Source of the DNA: Cardiocondyla obscurior
Taxonomy: Eukaryota > Arthropoda > Insecta > Hymenoptera > Formicidae
Direction of reading: 5' to 3'
DNA: 64,000 nucleotides
Assembly: GCF_019399895.1 (NCBI RefSeq)
Contig: NC_091881.1
Coordinates: forward strand, 1,800,501-1,864,500
Positions 60,701 through 64,000 of this stretch are shown here, in pieces (positions within the stretch are counted from its first letter, which is position 1; every line of letters starts with the position of its first letter). The notes below the pieces were generated by a model. That model was not told where the DNA came from, did not search any database, and saw nothing but the letters and a program-made list of their open reading frames with translations. A program made the translations under genes and the position numbers.

Positions 60701-63700
60701 AGGGTAAAAAAAAGTCCCACTAATTAAATTACTTAATTCAGTAGAGTTGAGATAAATTTCTATAACCTGATTGACGGGATTCGTTTTGCACTGGGTATCT
60801 GGACTTACCTCGATTCTGCTCGTAACGCGGAAAATCGCGCGGATCTCTTGTCCGCCCAAAGTGCCGTTCACACTACTGCGGTTTTAATACGGTTTTATTA
60901 TCGCGCTTATTAAGCTTCCCGTAGCCGTAATCGCGCGTTAAGTATACCGGTTTGAGAAACTGCGTACAATTCTCTTTGGCCTCCGGCACCAATAAAAACA
61001 CAGAGAAACGAACTAAAAGATTAATTCTTATTCCCGAAACTCGCGCCGATTTGGTTACTCAGGAATAAAAATTCAATAAATTATAAATACAAAAAAAAAA
61101 AAAAAATTGACTCACAGCAAAGTTTTCCGTAGTGAAAAGAAAAACTTTAGAGTAATTAATTTAATTAATGATTATTTAAAATCGCTGTTAAAGGCAGAAA
61201 CGATCGAGATCGCGTAACTCGTTGGACGTTAATCACAATGCAGGGGGTTGCCTAACAAATAATCATTGTATTCGCGGTCGCAAGTGAGTTCGTCGTTCTC
61301 CTCAGCCGTAAACGCTAGCAACAGACGTCACGGGTCCTTTTTTGGGCACCGCGGGTGCTTCGTGAAACTACACGCGTTGGTTTCGCGCGCGGAGATTCGA
61401 TCCACTCTCGGTCCCTCGTTCCCCTCTCACGTTCTCGTTAATTTATACATAATATGCACGCGCACATATAGGCGTTACGCGTGTTTGTAGATCCGTGCAC
61501 GTGCGCGTGCTACGTGACACGAAGCAATGAATACGCGACAAGCTTGGCGCTTGTCTTCATGGACAGCACGCGCTATCACTGTCGATACGTTCACGAAATT
61601 CATCCCAAAGACCCACTACCTTGTTTCGTGCAGCCAAAAACGGATGGAAGAACTATAATCGAATACAGCCGAATCTTATCTTATTTCTGTAAATACGCAA
61701 CTTTTTAAGAATTACTAAATTGAGGAAAAGAAAGAAAAATTTTGTTACGCGACTTCAATTAAGTATATTATCATCGTTAAGGCATTTTCGACATTGTCTG
61801 AATTTTTAATATCGAAATGAAAAATTGACCATTAGTCGTAACAGACTCCGATTCTAAAAGTAACAGAAAAATACGTCGGTTCCAACACGAGGAGGTCGAA
61901 AGCGAGGATAAGCGAGAGTCGAACCAGAGACCTCGAAGAGCTGTGATACATAACGTAACAGTGCTTTAGCAAGCAGAAATAATGAGTCTATTATACGAAC
62001 GTCTGTGTTGGTCGCTTTGTAACGACGACGGTAAGACGCGTACACGCGGTACCAGCCAAGCCGGAGCACTTTGGCGTCGTGCGAACAAGTACTCGGTGCT
62101 TGCCAAATTTTCGTGCTCCCCGAAAAAGTCCGCCTTTGATATTTTGCGCGATATTTCAGTATCTGACGGACGCCAAAATATCACGCGAGATATCAAAGAC
62201 AGATATTCTTAAGCAGCGCTCTTGCTCTTATTCCTCCTTAAAGGAAATACCACCGCATGTATAAAACTGCATTGTTCTTCCAAACTGATTTTACACAAGT
62301 CGCATTGCAAAAAATAAACTCTCATTTTTTTACGCGTACGGCTTTGTTCATAAATCAAGGCAGCGCACGAGAACGAAGAAGGCCGATGACAGTTCGACAA
62401 GTCGTTTCGATTAAAATCAAAATTAATTGAAGAAGTTATTAAAATTCCTTCGACGGTGGGAATATTTTTTTTTTTCTTTTTTTCAACGGCCAATTCAGCC
62501 GTTCTAATATGGTAGCGGGTTTCATTCTGCCTTCCACGTAGACGAGAACGATTGAAATCGGGATGAGAGATGTACGAGCGCATTCATTAACGTCCACGCA
62601 CACGTATAGGTGTATACGTGCGTGCGCGTTACATCGAGGTAGCGCGGCGCGGCGCGGGCGAGTCGTCTCTATTGTCCGCGGCGGAGCGTGTAGAGGACCC
62701 GACTTTCCCTCGTTCACCCACGGTCACTGCTGCGGTGACGTAAGGCCCCTCGTCGCTAGGGTAATTGTTACCCGCGCGCTACGTACGAAGACTCGCTTTA
62801 TAATGTTCTCCTCCGCTCCCCGCCGCACGCTTCGTTCCATTCTATTCCGTTTCGTCCGTCGCGTCGGCGTGGCTCTATCGCGCTTGCCTCGAGCCCGGCA
62901 TCAACGCACTTTGCGATTGCGAGTGGGCATACTCGCCTGTCACGGATTGCGGAACGACGCGCGCACGCCGCCACAAGGATTATCTCCCATTGATAAAATT
63001 CGCGATATAGTAACGCGAGCAAAATCGCAGTTTCAGCTCTCGCGATTGCAAGTCAGCTCCCCCGACGCGAATCTCTTTCCCTTCCATTTCGTAACGTTCC
63101 TAGGAACGAAACAACTAACGTGCATCATATTCTCGCACTTGAAGCCAGTCACGATACCGCTGTTGGTGACTTTAAAATTTAATAAATTGTTAATTAATTA
63201 AGTAATTACCGATTTTTTTTAACTTGACGTCGTGTTCTGAATAATTTTAAGACAATTATTAGAACCGGAAGGAACAATTTAGCGACAACGCAAGGTGTAT
63301 TTAAAAATCCATTCCGCGGCTGTATTTTTTAATATTTTTAACACGCAAAAATGTATTCGAATATACCCCCGTAAGAGCTATGAACGTTCGTTAGGTGCAC
63401 CATGAGCGTTGCTTCTTGGTCTTTCGTCAGCGGTACGCTAATGTACGTTGTGCAAAACGCACTTGGGGAGAGCTGATTCGTCACGTAATGATGAATTTGA
63501 TTCTACAATGGATAAGACGCACACAGCGGCGAAAGTAACTCGGTCAAAGCCAGATAAACGATCAAACGTTAATAGTCTAACAAGAACTGGGTCACGCCCG
63601 CTTGTGCAAAAATTCTCCCCGCGTCACGGCGGGCGCAACAGAGAAATTTTATATGACCCGTTGCGCCAGCGTTGACGTTGATATTTTCACTCGGCGATTC

Positions 63701-64000
63701 GTTCTTCCGCGCCGCGAAGAAATTAAAACCTGGGTTCGTGACCGGTGAATAATACGATCCTTAGTTCGAGCACACGCCAGCGAAATCCCGCGTTGCGCAA
63801 CGCGCCGTTACAATAACAAAATCGTTGCGCAATGCAGACGCTCGTCGGCTCCATTCAACAAAAGATTCTGCAAAGCTCGGCGCGAATCCTTCTCGCCCGG
63901 CAACCGCGATCGGGAGACGTCGTGTGCGTTTCACGGGATTGTACAAAATTTCTAAATGAATAGAACAACATCGCGCAAGAGAGTGAGAGATATAACGAGA
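57771..64000. other. Upstream of pointed P1: no gene recognised
   Basis: Mostly AT-rich, with smaller GC-rich islands at about 58.86-59.26 kb and 62.56-63.01 kb. A GA/CGA-type simple repeat is followed by an A-rich stretch at about 60.19-60.33 kb, and a T20-class run lies at 59261-59284. Open frames overlap on both strands and lack domains. If a longer pointed form exists, this is probably its intron. Confidence 0.4.
61902..61976 (-). repeat. tRNA-like sequence, possible SINE or tRNA pseudogene
   Basis: The minus strand reads GCTAAAGCACTG, resembling the end of a D-arm. It is followed 3' by CTCTGGTTCGACTCTCGC, which has the B-box/T-arm core GGTTCGACTC at 61916-61925. The anticodon arm and acceptor stem do not fold properly, so it is not a working tRNA. 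tRNA-derived SINEs commonly look like this. Confidence 0.3.

Noticed and set aside
62563..63201. 212-codon plus-strand open frame
   Set aside because: Arg/Ser-rich, low in domain-like sequence, in a GC-rich patch with few stops and no splice or homology support.

Overview
This window is nuclear DNA from an insect, most likely a hymenopteran and plausibly an ant. The species call is inference. It rests on intron-split genes with GT-AG junctions, AT-rich introns and spacers, many CpG-rich islands at promoter-like positions, and clear insect orthologues of animal genes (Pointed, Tgi/VGLL4, ITM2, SNX13, SNX16). There are no operons, CRISPR arrays or prokaryotic signals. I rebuilt the gene models by hand from reading frames, splice consensus and phase. 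Every junction listed keeps phase, except inside the ZZZ3-like gene.

Layout. 2-1985 (+): 3' end of sorting nexin 13. 1986-12492: about 10.5 kb of spacer between convergent genes, with an unexplained CpG-rich island at about 4.64-5.83 kb. 12493-19121 (-): the Hippo-pathway co-repressor Tgi/VGLL4, four coding exons and two Tondu motifs. 19122-27164: divergent spacer with four degenerate repeats and a large CpG-rich block. 27165-29234 (+): ITM2/BRI2-like BRICHOS protein. 31603-32636 (-): RSRC1-like RS-domain splicing protein. 32722-37135: an imperfect inverted duplication of about 4.4 kb filling the space between RSRC1 and SNX16, with a central palindrome, matching outer repeats, matching outward-facing mini-exons and several tandem repeats. 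37639-38689 (+): sorting nexin 16. 39545-43391 (-): SLC7 b(0,+)-type amino-acid transporter light chain. 45935-46683 (+): a ZZZ3-like Myb/ZZ gene remnant with two frameshifts. 47457-56065 (-): the ETS factor Pointed, in a P1-like form without a PNT/SAM exon. 56066-64000: CpG-rich promoter region and upstream AT-rich DNA, perhaps intron of a longer Pointed form.

The genes do not form one pathway. SNX13 and SNX16 are both endosomal phosphoinositide binders. Tgi (Hippo output) and Pointed (EGFR/Ras output) are both transcriptional effectors of growth signalling, but they are far apart with unrelated genes between them. The most unusual part of the window is the inverted duplication at 32.7-37.1 kb.
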